NCBI RefSeq assembly: GCF_014645735.1
Contig: NZ_BMMH01000002.1
Location: 434,001 to 498,000 of the forward strand
Direction of reading: 5' to 3'
DNA: 64,000 nucleotides
Origin: Nocardia jinanensis
GTDB taxonomy: Bacteria; Actinomycetota; Actinomycetes; Mycobacteriales; Mycobacteriaceae
Shown: one piece after another, positions 9,565-18,232 of the stretch
How positions within the stretch are numbered: the first letter of the stretch is position 1
How the letters are laid out: each line of letters begins with the position of its first letter
Translations under genes and position numbers: made by a program
The notes under the pieces: model-generated
Database searches by the model: none
Told to the model about the DNA's origin: nothing
What the model saw: only the letters and a program-made list of their open reading frames with translations

Positions 9565-10383
9565 CTACCGTTTGTTCAACTGGCCCGCATCGACGGGAAC
9601 GACCGTGCCGGTGACGTAGCGGGCGTCGTCGGAGACCAGCCAGGCGATGGCGTTGGATACGTCGAGCGGTTCCACCAGGTCCACGGGCATCGCATTGGAC
9701 AGCGCCCGCGCAAGTTCCGGGGCGTGCTCCATGATGGCCTGTAGGTTCCCGTCCCCGGCCATCGGCGTGCGGACGGCGGTCGGGGCGACGCTGTTGACCC
9801 GGATATTGTGCGGCGCCAGGAAGTTCGCCCACGACCGCATCAATCCGATGACTCCGTGCTTGGCCGCGGTATAGCCGAGGAAACCGGCGGTCGGGATGCC
9901 GACACCCATCAAGCCGCCGGTCGAACTGGTCAGCACGATCGATCCGCCGCCACCGTGTTCGAGCATCGACGGAATCGCGACCCGACCGGTGTTCCACACA
10001 CCTTTCAGGTTGACGCCGACGACCTCGTCCCATTCCTGGTCCTCGGACGCCACCGCCCCGCCCGCACCGATCCCGGCGTTCGCCAGCACGATATCGACCG
10101 GACCCAGTTCGGCGCGGCCCTCGTCGAATGCCTGCTTCAGTGCGGTCACATCACGAACATCGGCCTGCCGCGCGACGATACGCCGCCCGAATTTCTCGAC
10201 CTCCCGGACGGTCTGCTCGAGTTCCTCGGCCGTGCCCATCGGATATTGCACCGATCCCAGCTGCTCGCAGATATCCACGGCGATCACATCGGCACCTTCC
10301 TGCGCCAGCCGGATCGCATGGCTGCGACCCTGGCCGCGGGCGGCTCCGGTGATGAAGGCGACTCTGCCGTCGAGCTTTCCCAT
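9565..10383 (-). CDS. Mycofactocin-type SDR oxidoreductase
   Basis: 272 residues from the ATG at 10383 (MGKLDGRVAFITG), which has GGAGAG seven bases upstream. The family of mycofactocin-coupled SDRs is recognised from TGAARGQGRSHAIRLAQEG and IAVDICEQ, with insert sequences between the cofactor loop and the ADVRD segment. The catalytic residues are in LTSSTGG and FLGYTAAKHGV. These enzymes hold their nicotinamide cofactor tightly and pass electrons to mycofactocin. The mft biosynthesis genes are not in this window. It lies 36 bases downstream of a P450 C-terminal fragment in the same direction, so the two are probably co-transcribed. Confidence 0.93.
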   Translation of the reverse strand: MGKLDGRVAFITGAARGQGRSHAIRLAQEGADVIAVDICEQLGSVQYPMGTAEELEQTVREVEKFGRRIVARQADVRDVTALKQAFDEGRAELGPVDIVLANAGIGAGGAVASEDQEWDEVVGVNLKGVWNTGRVAIPSMLEHGGGGSIVLTSSTGGLMGVGIPTAGFLGYTAAKHGVIGLMRSWANFLAPHNIRVNSVAPTAVRTPMAGDGNLQAIMEHAPELARALSNAMPVDLVEPLDVSNAIAWLVSDDARYVTGTVVPVDAGQLNKR

Positions 10384-10419
10384 GGTCTCTCCTCGGGACA
10401 TCGTGGATTGCGTGGGTGG

Positions 10420-10815
10420 TCAGGAAGGTCGGTTCGCGCGCAGCAGCGGCTGATTCACGGTGATCGGGAGCGTTTCCCAACCCCGCATGGTCGAGGTGGA
10501 GGACAGCGCGAGTGCGTCCCAGTCGACCTCCCACAGCGGGAAGCGCCGCAGGAACTCCTCCAGCGCGACTTTCGCCTCGAGCCGGGCCAGGGACGCGCCC
10601 AGACAGTAGTGGGTACCGAAACCGAAGGTCCGCAGATTGCTCATCCTGCGGTGGATATCGAAGCTGTCGGGGTCCGGCCAGCGGTCGGAGTCCCGATTCG
10701 CCGAGGCGACGAGCAGCATCATCGCGCTGCCCGCGGGCACTGTGGTGCCGTAGAGCTCGATATCGGACGTCACATAGCGGGCGATCACGTGACCGGTCGG
10801 TACGTCGTCAAGCAC
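10420..10815 (-). pseudogene. Cytochrome P450 C-terminal fragment with its own ribosome site
   Basis: 131 codons equal to roughly the last third of a P450. They contain ARYVTSDIELYGTTVPAGS, the ANRDSDRWPDPDSF segment and the haem loop FGFGTHYCLGASLARLE, then a normal C-terminus. The I-helix and ExxR regions are missing, and nothing P450-like remains upstream on either strand, so the first 260-270 residues have been lost. A GTG at 10815 follows GAAGGAG at good spacing, so the fragment may still be translated. Loss of the substrate and oxygen-binding half makes a working monooxygenase very unlikely. Confidence 0.85.
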
Positions 10816-11183
10816 GGGCGGGCTCCTTCGATCGCTGGGGCGCGCTGGGCCCTCCTGCCTTCCTTCCGGGCAACGAGCCGACGCCGCCCGTCGATAATAT
10901 CGTTACCGATTGCCGCAAACATCGATATGGATAGAAGAAAGTGTCATTCTCATCCAGCATCGCGGCGCGCCGGTCGGTGACGCCTTCCCTTACCCGCTTC
11001 CCGATCTATGCTCGGACTGGACCCGCTCCGACCCGTTCTCCAGCGTTTCCGCTTCCAGCACTCCCACACCTCGACACTCCCCCGCGGACGAGTGTTGCCG
11101 CGCCGACGAGACGACCGCAGGGCCAACACCTCCCGGCATACCGAGCAAGCGACAGCAGCGATATCCGCACAGGAGGATCGGGT
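10816..11183. other. Intergenic region between P450 fragment and HD gene
   Basis: 368 bases between divergent genes, without a convincing gene. It holds an AT-rich promoter-like stretch near 10890-10935. The odd palindrome CGATA-A-TATCG at 10892-10902 is followed at once by a TTACCGAT direct extension, which could be a TetR-type operator. AGGAGG at 11171-11176 is the ribosome site of the HD gene. Frames that read through it are shadows. Confidence 0.5.
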
Positions 11184-11822
11184 ATGACCGAGTACATCGC
11201 AGGAGTCGCGATACCCGCCGGCCGACTGGCCGCGGAGGCCACCGAACTGGTCCGCGACAGTGCGTCCCCACTTCTGTTCCACCACTCCCGGCGTGTCTAT
11301 CTGTTCGGGATGCTGCACGGGCGGCGGCGCGGGCTCGATCCCGACCCCGAACTGCTGTACGTCGGCGCGCTCTTCCACGATCTGGGCCTGACCGATACCT
11401 ACCGCACCACCGAGCAGCGGTTCGAGGTCGACGGCGCCGACGAAGCGCGCCGGTTCCTCACCGCGCACGGTATCGACGCCGCGGCGGCACAGCGGGTGTG
11501 GACCGCCATCGCCCTGCACACCACGCCCGGTATCCCCGAACATATGGACCCCGAGATCGCGCTGGTGGCGGCCGGTGTCGAAACCGACGTTATCGGCATC
11601 GGTTACCACGACCTGGACCCCGGCGAGATCCGCGCGGTGGTCGCGGCCCATCCGCGACCGGACTTCAAGAAACAGATTCTGGCCGCCTTCGCCCACGGTT
11701 TCGGCGATCGACCCGACACCACCTTCGGAACCATCAATGCCGACGTCCTGGCCCACTTCCAGCCCGGTTTCACGCGCACGGACTTCGTCGACGTCATCGA
11801 ATCCGGCCCGTGGCCCGAATAG
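11184..11822 (+). CDS. HD-domain protein
   Basis: 212 residues from the ATG at 11184, placed seven bases after AGGAGG; the longer open frame upstream is non-coding. The HD-superfamily metal-binding pattern is present: H of LLFHHSRRVYLFG near residue 30, the HD pair in ALFHDLGLTD near 68, and a later H in TAIALHTTPG. This arrangement resembles the cyanamide hydratase and HD phosphohydrolase group. A small-molecule hydrolase is likely, but the substrate cannot be told. It is followed by the arabinosyltransferase gene after 271 bases. Confidence 0.88.
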   Translation: MTEYIAGVAIPAGRLAAEATELVRDSASPLLFHHSRRVYLFGMLHGRRRGLDPDPELLYVGALFHDLGLTDTYRTTEQRFEVDGADEARRFLTAHGIDAAAAQRVWTAIALHTTPGIPEHMDPEIALVAAGVETDVIGIGYHDLDPGEIRAVVAAHPRPDFKKQILAAFAHGFGDRPDTTFGTINADVLAHFQPGFTRTDFVDVIESGPWPE

Positions 11823-12093
11823 CGGCCCCATTCCGGCTGCGGTCCGGCGCGGGTCGAATGCCGCATCGCGCATGATCTGCACCGTGGCCCCAGCCGCTCC
11901 CGGGATACACCACGTGCGCTCACGCGGGGATGTCAGCCGACCCGCTTTCCCTCCGGTGAAAACCGGCCGGCCACCACGACACGACCATCGTCGCTGTTCA
12001 CACGGCTACGCGGGATTCCCGGCCTGAACGCGGCCTGAGAATCCCTCGTCCGATTCCTCCGGTTACGAATGCGTCACGATACGATCGCCCCCC

Positions 12094-15000
12094 GTGACGG
12101 ACACCATGGTGCGGGCGGACGAGGCGCCCACGGACGAGCAACCACCACCACCGGGGCCGGCACGCGGTAGATGGGCGATGTGGACAGCCCTCGTTTCCGG
12201 CCTGCTCGCGACGGTGCTCGCGGTCGCGGTGCCACTGCTTCCGGTGCACGTGGACAAGACGACTCTCAACTGGCCCCAGCAGGGATCGACGGGCAGTATC
12301 ACCGCCCCGCTGATGTCCTACGCGCCGCTCACCTTCGACGCCACCGTTCCCGGCGCGGCGCTGGAACAGCTCGCCGAGACCGGCGGACAAGCCGCCGCGA
12401 CCATGCCTGCGGGCGCTCCCGACCTCGAGGAATACGGGTTCGTCGCACGAGTCCAGCCGGCCCAGGACGGCAGACCCGCCCACCTCGAGGTGGTGCTGCG
12501 CAGTCAGTCGATGTTCAGTGTGCCGCTCGACGAACTCCGTGACGCCACGCTCACCGTGCACTCCGACAGTTCCGCCACGACGGCCGAACTGACCGGGACC
12601 GATATCGAACCACTGTTCCTGGCCGGTGACTTCCGGCCCCAGTTGGTCGGCGTGTTCAGTGATCTGACCAGTTCGGCGGGAACCAGCGTCAGCGTGGAGG
12701 TGGACAGCCGGTTCTCGGTCACGCCCACATTCACCAAGCGCACCGCGACGGTACTGGCCGTGCTACTCGCCGCGATCGCCCTCGGCGCGCTGCTACGACT
12801 CGACCGCTTCGACGGCCGCCGGGTCCGGAGTCTGCTGCCGCAGCGCTGGCGGACTTTCACCGGTATCGACGCCGGTGTGCTCGCCACTCTGTTGCTATGG
12901 CATTTCATCGGTTCCACCACCTCCGATGACGGCTACCAGTTCGGTATGGCCCGCACCTCACTGGTCTCCGGCTATATGGCCAACTATTTCCGGTTCTTCG
13001 GTGTCCCGGAGAACCCCGTCGGTACGCCGCCCTACGACGTGATCGCCCAGATGACCGAGCTCAGCACCGCCAGTCCCTGGGTGCGCCTGCCCACCCTGCT
13101 CGCCGCCGTCCTCGCCTGGCTGGCGCTGAGCCGGGAGGTCATCCCCCGGCTGGGCGCCGGGTTACGGCGCGACAAGATCGTCGTAGGCACCGGCGCGCTG
13201 GGTTTCCTCGCGATCTGGCTGCCCTACAACAACGGGTTGCGGCCGGAACCGGTGATCGCGGTCGCTGTCCTGCTCACCTGGGTCTTCGTGGAACGCGCCA
13301 TCGCGACCGGGCGGCTGCTGCCGTATGCGATCGCCATCATGATCGCGGCGTTCAGTCTCACCGCGGCACCGTCCGGGGTGATCTGTCTGGCACCGCTGGC
13401 GGCCGGGGCGCGGTCGGTGGTGCGGTGCGGTATCCGCCGCGCCCGCGCGTTGTCCGCCGCGACCGAGCGACCCGGCCGGGGCGCGTGGTGGTTCGCCCGG
13501 ATCTCCTCCTACGGCGCCCTGCTGGCACCATTGGCCGCGGCCGGCACCCTGGTGCTGGTCTTCGCCTTCGGTGTCCAACCGCTGTCGGCGATGTTCGAGA
13601 TGACCCGGGTACACAACGCGGTCGGCCCCTCGGTGCCCTGGTTCGACGACTACCAGGCCTATCAGCGCCTGTTCACTCCCACCGCCGACGGTTCCATCGG
13701 CCGCCGCTTCGGTGTCGTCGCGATGTGGCTCGGACTGCTGGTGTGCGCCTTCGTGCTGCTGCGCAAAGGCGGGCGCATTCCGTTCGTCACCTCGGGCCCC
13801 GCGAAACGCCTGCTGGGCATCACCTTCGGGGCGATGCTGCTGATGGCTACGGTGCCGACCAAGTTCACCCACCACAACGGCGTTTTCGCCGGTCTGGCCG
13901 GTGCGGTCGCCGTCGTCACCGCGGTCGCGGTGGGCCCGAAGGTCATGCGGGCACCGCGATACCGCGCACTGTTCGCCGCCATCGTGGCGGTGGCGATGGC
14001 CCAGATCTTCACCGGTGTCAACAAATGGTTCTACGCGTCCGGCCACGGCATCCCGTGGTGGGATACAGCACCGGCGATCGGCGGCATCGGGATGAGCGAG
14101 ATCTTCCTGACCATCGCCGTGCTGTGCCTGGCGCTCGCCGGGTGGTGGCATCTGCGGGCACCGGAACCGGGAACACCGCACCGGGTTTCGCCGCGCGCCT
14201 GGCGGCTGGCGAAGATTCCGCCGCTCACCGTGGCCGCCGCCGTTATCGTGGTCTTCCAGGTAGGGTCGTTCGCCACCGCCGCGGTCACCCAGTATCCGGC
14301 GTTCTCACTGGCCCGCTCCAATATCGATGCGGTACTGGGTCAGCCGTGCGGACTGGCGAACGACGTCCTGGTCGAAGCCGACCCGAACGCCTCCATGCTC
14401 GCCCCGCTGACCGGTGACCCGGCGGACGCCTTCGCGGCGGACGCCACCGGCTTCGTCCCGGGTGGGGTCGCCGACGTCACCTCCGACGACGACCAGCCGG
14501 CGAACGACAACAGCATCGCCGATGCGCTGAAGGACACCTCCGACGGCACCTCGGTCACGCAGACCGGCGGTGCGCCCCTGCCCTTCGGCCTGTCGAACGA
14601 CACACCGGTCCTCGGGACCGCCAGGCAGCAGGAAGCGGCCGAACTGACCACCGGCTGGTACCGGTTGCCCGAACCGGGCCGGCGCGACGGAATCATGGCC
14701 ATCACCGCCGCGGGGCGGTTCCGGGCGATCACCCAGGACGGCGAGGTGATGCCGGGCCAACCCGTGGACATCGAATACGGCGTCGCGGATCCGGCGTCGG
14801 GCGCACGGTCGCTCGGACAGGTCATGCCCATCGATATCGGTCCTACCCCTTCCTGGCGGAACCTGCGCGTACCGCTGGAGGAGATTCCCGACGACGCCGA
14901 TGTGGTCCGCATCGTCGCGAAGGACAAGACGATCGATCCCGAACAGTGGATCGCGTTGACCCCGCCGCGAATTCCGCAGACCCGCACGATCAACGACCTG

Positions 15001-15366
15001 ATCGGATCCGACCAGCCGGTATTGCTCGACTGGGCAGTGGGCCTGCAGTTCCCGTGCCAGCGGCCGTTCGACCACAAGGACGGCATCGCCCAGGTGCCCG
15101 GCTGGCGCGTCCTGCCCGACCGCCCGGCCGCGAACACCACCAACCTCTGGCAGCGCCACGACGGTGGCGGACCGCTGGGCTGGAGCCGTCAGATACTGCG
15201 TTCGCAGACCCTGGCCACTTACCTGAAGGACGACTGGAGCCACGATTGGGGCCAGCTGCAACGGCTGACCCCCCTTGATGTCTCGGCCCGCCCGGCCGCG
15301 CCGGCGGTAACTCAGGAGAAGCACTCCGGTCTGTGGAGTCCCGGCCATATCAACGTCACCTGGTAG
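12094..15366 (+). CDS. Arabinosyltransferase, EmbA/B/C family
   Basis: 1090-residue GT-C membrane glycosyltransferase that uses decaprenylphosphoryl arabinose to build arabinan for arabinogalactan or lipoarabinomannan. Features in order: an N-terminal membrane helix (residues 32-50), a large outer loop, then the conserved TTSDDGYQFGMARTS near residue 275 with the catalytic acidic pair and the ANYFRFFGVPE segment. About ten further helices follow to residue 720. A C-terminal extracellular carbohydrate-binding domain ends the protein. The GTG at 12094 is used. No emb paralogue or galactan genes lie beside it, so which of A, B or C it matches cannot be decided. Ethambutol acts on this family. 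Confidence 0.95.
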   Translation: MTDTMVRADEAPTDEQPPPPGPARGRWAMWTALVSGLLATVLAVAVPLLPVHVDKTTLNWPQQGSTGSITAPLMSYAPLTFDATVPGAALEQLAETGGQAAATMPAGAPDLEEYGFVARVQPAQDGRPAHLEVVLRSQSMFSVPLDELRDATLTVHSDSSATTAELTGTDIEPLFLAGDFRPQLVGVFSDLTSSAGTSVSVEVDSRFSVTPTFTKRTATVLAVLLAAIALGALLRLDRFDGRRVRSLLPQRWRTFTGIDAGVLATLLLWHFIGSTTSDDGYQFGMARTSLVSGYMANYFRFFGVPENPVGTPPYDVIAQMTELSTASPWVRLPTLLAAVLAWLALSREVIPRLGAGLRRDKIVVGTGALGFLAIWLPYNNGLRPEPVIAVAVLLTWVFVERAIATGRLLPYAIAIMIAAFSLTAAPSGVICLAPLAAGARSVVRCGIRRARALSAATERPGRGAWWFARISSYGALLAPLAAAGTLVLVFAFGVQPLSAMFEMTRVHNAVGPSVPWFDDYQAYQRLFTPTADGSIGRRFGVVAMWLGLLVCAFVLLRKGGRIPFVTSGPAKRLLGITFGAMLLMATVPTKFTHHNGVFAGLAGAVAVVTAVAVGPKVMRAPRYRALFAAIVAVAMAQIFTGVNKWFYASGHGIPWWDTAPAIGGIGMSEIFLTIAVLCLALAGWWHLRAPEPGTPHRVSPRAWRLAKIPPLTVAAAVIVVFQVGSFATAAVTQYPAFSLARSNIDAVLGQPCGLANDVLVEADPNASMLAPLTGDPADAFAADATGFVPGGVADVTSDDDQPANDNSIADALKDTSDGTSVTQTGGAPLPFGLSNDTPVLGTARQQEAAELTTGWYRLPEPGRRDGIMAITAAGRFRAITQDGEVMPGQPVDIEYGVADPASGARSLGQVMPIDIGPTPSWRNLRVPLEEIPDDADVVRIVAKDKTIDPEQWIALTPPRIPQTRTINDLIGSDQPVLLDWAVGLQFPCQRPFDHKDGIAQVPGWRVLPDRPAANTTNLWQRHDGGGPLGWSRQILRSQTLATYLKDDWSHDWGQLQRLTPLDVSARPAAPAVTQEKHSGLWSPGHINVTW

Positions 15367-15373
15367 CCGAAGT

Positions 15374-15399
15374 CGCCGGGCCCGCACCGGGGTCCGGCG
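15374..15399 (+). terminator. Hairpin after the arabinosyltransferase gene
   Basis: CGCCGGGCCC and GGGTCCGGCG form a ten-pair stem, with one G-U, around a six-base loop. It starts eight bases after the emb stop. There is no T-tract, which is common for actinobacterial terminators. Confidence 0.6.
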
Positions 15400-15679
15400 A
15401 GCACGGTGCGCGGGTGGGGCGCCGCGACCGGACACCATCGGGAAAATTCGGGGCATCGGTGCCGTTGGTGAGTGCAGCGCTTCGAGATCGGGCTTTCGGC
15501 TTCAGTCGATCGTGAAACGAACGAATACCAGTCTCCGGACAGCTTTTCGAATCGTCGGGCGGTGACCCGACGCCTGATCCTCCGCGCTCGGCTATCTCCC
15601 ATCGAACTCTACGGCGGTCGGCCCACTGACCTTGATCGGCCGAGTGTCCTACCAGCGCGCATGCGACCCGCGCCTTTTG
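15400..15679. other. Intergenic stretch, nothing recognised
   Basis: Part of the 338-base gap between the arabinosyltransferase and the MarR-methyltransferase gene. Beyond the flanking hairpin and operator-like repeat I see no gene or element here. Confidence 0.45.
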
Positions 15680-15691
15680 ATTAGCACTAAT
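15680..15691. promoter_or_regulatory. Candidate operator of the MarR-methyltransferase gene
   Basis: Inverted repeat ATTAG-CA-CTAAT in an AT-rich patch directly before the MarR-methyltransferase start. Half-site length and spacing are typical for MarR dimers. It overlaps the upstream ATG at 15690, which favours the later ATG at 15705 as the true start. Confidence 0.55.
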
Positions 15692-15704
15692 GTATTTTGG
15701 GCTC

Positions 15705-16946
15705 ATGATCGTGCGACCAGCACCCGGACTAGGTGAACTCCTCCGCTATGTCGGCGAACTGGTGGACCACGGCGCCGGGGAGATGTACGAGTCCCTGGGG
15801 ATGTCGTACCGGCCGCGATACACACCGGTGTTGCGGGCGATGAGCCTCGGCGCCGCGACGGTCACCGATATCACGGCACTGACCCATGTCACCCAGGGTG
15901 CGGTCAGCCAAGCCGTCGGGCTGATGGTGACCGACGGCCTGGTCGTGCGTGAGCAATTGCCGGACGGCCGTAAGAGTGGGCTGCGCCTGACACCGGAGGG
16001 GAGAAAGCTCGTCGGGTTGCTCGAGCCGCACTGGGAAGCCACCTTCGCCGCGGTCGTGGGACTGGAGCGCGAGATCGGCTTCCCGATCCGGCGCGCGCTC
16101 GCCGACGCCGCGACCGCACTGGAGAGCAGGGGCTTCGCACCCCGGATCCGGGAAGCCCGCGTGCGTACGGCCGAGCCGGATATCTCGCCGGGCCGCGGCA
16201 TCGCCACTGCGACCAACTGGTTCGATCGCGGCGGGCAAGCGTACGCGCAGTTCCGTCCCGAATACCCCGGCCGACTGTCGATGTTCCTGGCCGCGCTGGC
16301 TCCGTCCACGGACCTCGCCGTCGATGTCGGTTGCGGCAGCGGGCAGCTGACCACTCGACTCGCCTCCCATTTCGACACCACAATCGGCATCGACCCCAGC
16401 GACGACCAGCTCGCGAACGCCCGACCCCGAGACCGGGTTCGCTACCTGCGCGCCCCAGCCGAGGAACTACCCGTTCCGGATCGCAGCGCGACGCTCATCA
16501 CCGCCGCCCAGGCCGCGCATTGGTTCGACCGGCCCGCCTTCTACTCGGAGGTCCGCCGGATCGCGGCCGACGACGCGGTGATCGCGTTGATCAGCTACGG
16601 CGTGCTGCGCCCGGAACCCGCTATCGCACCACGATTCGACCACTTCTACGGCAACGAGATCGGGTCGTACTGGCCGCCGGAACGCAAACTGGTCGACACC
16701 GGATACTCCGAGATCGACTTCCCGTTCGAGGAATACCCGGTGCCGCCCATGCAGATCCGGAAGAACTGGAACCTCGCCGAACTGCTCGGCTACGTGTCGA
16801 CATGGTCGGCGGTCCGCCGAGCCGAAGCAGACGGCGCCACCGCAGTCCTGCACTCCTTCGCCGCAGACCTCACCGAACTGTGGGGCGATCCCACAGCGAA
16901 GCGAACGGTCAGCTGGCCCCTCGTCATGCGCTTGGGGATCCTGTAA
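15705..16946 (+). CDS. MarR regulator fused to SAM-dependent methyltransferase
   Basis: 413 residues in two domains. Residues 1 to about 145 are a MarR winged helix (LTHVTQGAVSQAVGLMV, then the wing LPDGRKSGLRLTPEGRKL). After a linker, residues 175-413 form a class I methyltransferase with motif I VDVGCGSGQLTTRLA near 206, motif II acidic end IGIDPSDDQ and AAQAAHWFDR further on. The C-terminal part resembles the trans-aconitate or UbiE-like methyltransferases of actinobacteria. The frame is continuous across the linker, so this is a real fusion. It may methylate its own inducer or a toxic compound and be regulated through the operator-like repeat at its start. Confidence 0.88.
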   Translation: MIVRPAPGLGELLRYVGELVDHGAGEMYESLGMSYRPRYTPVLRAMSLGAATVTDITALTHVTQGAVSQAVGLMVTDGLVVREQLPDGRKSGLRLTPEGRKLVGLLEPHWEATFAAVVGLEREIGFPIRRALADAATALESRGFAPRIREARVRTAEPDISPGRGIATATNWFDRGGQAYAQFRPEYPGRLSMFLAALAPSTDLAVDVGCGSGQLTTRLASHFDTTIGIDPSDDQLANARPRDRVRYLRAPAEELPVPDRSATLITAAQAAHWFDRPAFYSEVRRIAADDAVIALISYGVLRPEPAIAPRFDHFYGNEIGSYWPPERKLVDTGYSEIDFPFEEYPVPPMQIRKNWNLAELLGYVSTWSAVRRAEADGATAVLHSFAADLTELWGDPTAKRTVSWPLVMRLGIL

Positions 16947-17023
16947 GAGCGGATCCGTTCACGCTGCATCAACTCCGTCATAACCGGTTGCCGCACGCGG
17001 CGGAGGACGGGACGTTCACGCCG

Positions 17024-17812
17024 ATGCGGAACGGATGCGGCCCACATGATGAATGGGTGCGCTTCACAGCGATAGTCGAGGCCGTCACGACCGGACTGCG
17101 CTGGGCCTACGCTGAGCTCCCCGCCGGTGATCCGGTGCGCGACGGCGTCGCGCAGGCCCGGGACCTGCTACTGCGGCGCCTGGACAATCCCGACGTGCTG
17201 CTGAACAACCCGGTCCGCCACGTACCACCGGACACCATAACCGGCAGGTTCGGCACAGTCCGCTATCTCCGTCGGGGCGAACATGATGCCGATTTCGTCG
17301 ACGATGGGCTCACCGTCGTCGGAATCGACAGGGAGGGAAGGTCTGGCCTGTTCTTCCGGCCCGCCGAACTCGACAAAGACGAGCGAACCGGTCACCTCGA
17401 TCTCACCGTGACCGAGAGCTCCGATACCGATCTGGTGCGGAAGGTCGCCGAGGAGCTCGGCCTGGACGTCGATGCCGCCGCGCTCTACCTGCAATTTCTG
17501 GCCCTTCCCGAACCCACCGACCACAATGTCCGCACATGGAACCACTGGAGCCCGGCCCGGCACAGGAAAGCCGGCACCACGCTCCTGGGCCGGAAGCTGG
17601 TGGTACACGGCTCACGAACCCGCGCGGGCCGCACCCTGTTCCTACCGGGCGAGTGGATCGAATACGACTGGCTCGGCTCCGTCCACCCGCGCGAGAAATT
17701 CAAAGACGACCTGACAGCCGCCGCCGAAACCAGCGATCGCCCCGGCAGTTTCGACTGGTGGCTGCTGCCGGACCGCTTCGCCTTCGCCTGGAACAACCGC
17801 CCGGCCCCCTGA
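17024..17812 (+). CDS. Protein of unknown function
   Basis: 262 residues from the ATG at 17024; GGAGG lies 17 bases upstream and the GTG at 17057 is an alternative. The open frame extends far upstream over the methyltransferase, but only as a shadow. Composition is that of a normal soluble protein, with helical N-terminal third, acidic centre (DKDERTGHLDLTVTESSDTD) and an aromatic C-terminus (GSFDWWLLPDRFAFAWNN). I do not recognise the family. It follows the MarR-methyltransferase gene by 77 bases in the same direction and borders a transposase remnant, so it may be accessory. Confidence 0.7.
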   Translation: MRNGCGPHDEWVRFTAIVEAVTTGLRWAYAELPAGDPVRDGVAQARDLLLRRLDNPDVLLNNPVRHVPPDTITGRFGTVRYLRRGEHDADFVDDGLTVVGIDREGRSGLFFRPAELDKDERTGHLDLTVTESSDTDLVRKVAEELGLDVDAAALYLQFLALPEPTDHNVRTWNHWSPARHRKAGTTLLGRKLVVHGSRTRAGRTLFLPGEWIEYDWLGSVHPREKFKDDLTAAAETSDRPGSFDWWLLPDRFAFAWNNRPAP

Positions 17813-17829
17813 CCGCCCTATCGGGGCGG
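17813..17829. terminator. Short hairpin at convergent gene ends
   Basis: CCGCCC and GGGCGG around a five-base loop, immediately after the stop of the unknown protein and overlapping the end of the transposase remnant. Confidence 0.45.
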
Positions 17830-18225
17830 CCGCATTACCCGGTCAGAAGAGACCCTCCGACGTGCCCAGTCGTCCTCGTCGGGGACATCGGGATCTCGTA
17901 GTGGCCGGTGGCCCTCGCCGGGCTCGGGCAGACGGGGGGTCTGTAGTGGCTTCCAGTCGGACGTGTTTACCGACGAACGCCGACAATCGGGCGGCGTCCT
18001 CCTGCGCACCGGATAATGCTCGGCGCGTAACTCGGCGAGCGCCCGGTCCAGGTACACCGAATTCCACAGCACCACACAGTTCAAGATCAGGCCGAGCGCT
18101 GAGAGCCGGTCTTCCGTACCGTCGAGGTAGGCGCGGGTGACCTCGCCCTTCTTCCCGTGAAAGATGTTGCGGCCCAGTTCGTGACGGCCCGATCGGCGGT
18201 GGACCGTGCTGTCGCTCCGAGCGAT
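17818..18225 (-). pseudogene. Tn3-family transposase, C-terminal remnant
   Basis: Only the tail of a TnpA-type transposase remains, in pieces over two frames. In one frame are GRHELGRNIFHGKKGEVTRA, YLDGTEDRLSALGLILN and CVVLWNSVYLDRALAELRAE, which is the end of the Tn3 DDE domain. The next conserved piece, EDAARLSAFVGKHV, is in another frame near 17960-18000. The terminal RPLRDPDVPDEDD is back in the first frame. Two small indels therefore disrupt it, and at least 800 N-terminal residues are missing. The remnant abuts the end of the oxidoreductase gene. No terminal inverted repeat or resolvase is visible. Confidence 0.88.
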
Positions 18226-18232
18226 TCCGGGA

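Noticed and set aside
7648..9744. A 698-codon frame overlapping helR
   Set aside because: It is arginine/glycine-rich shadow sequence in another frame of helR, with no domain.
10941..11183. N-terminal extension of the HD-domain protein
   Set aside because: The sequence is serine/proline-rich like translated intergenic DNA, and a perfect AGGAGG precedes the ATG at 11184.
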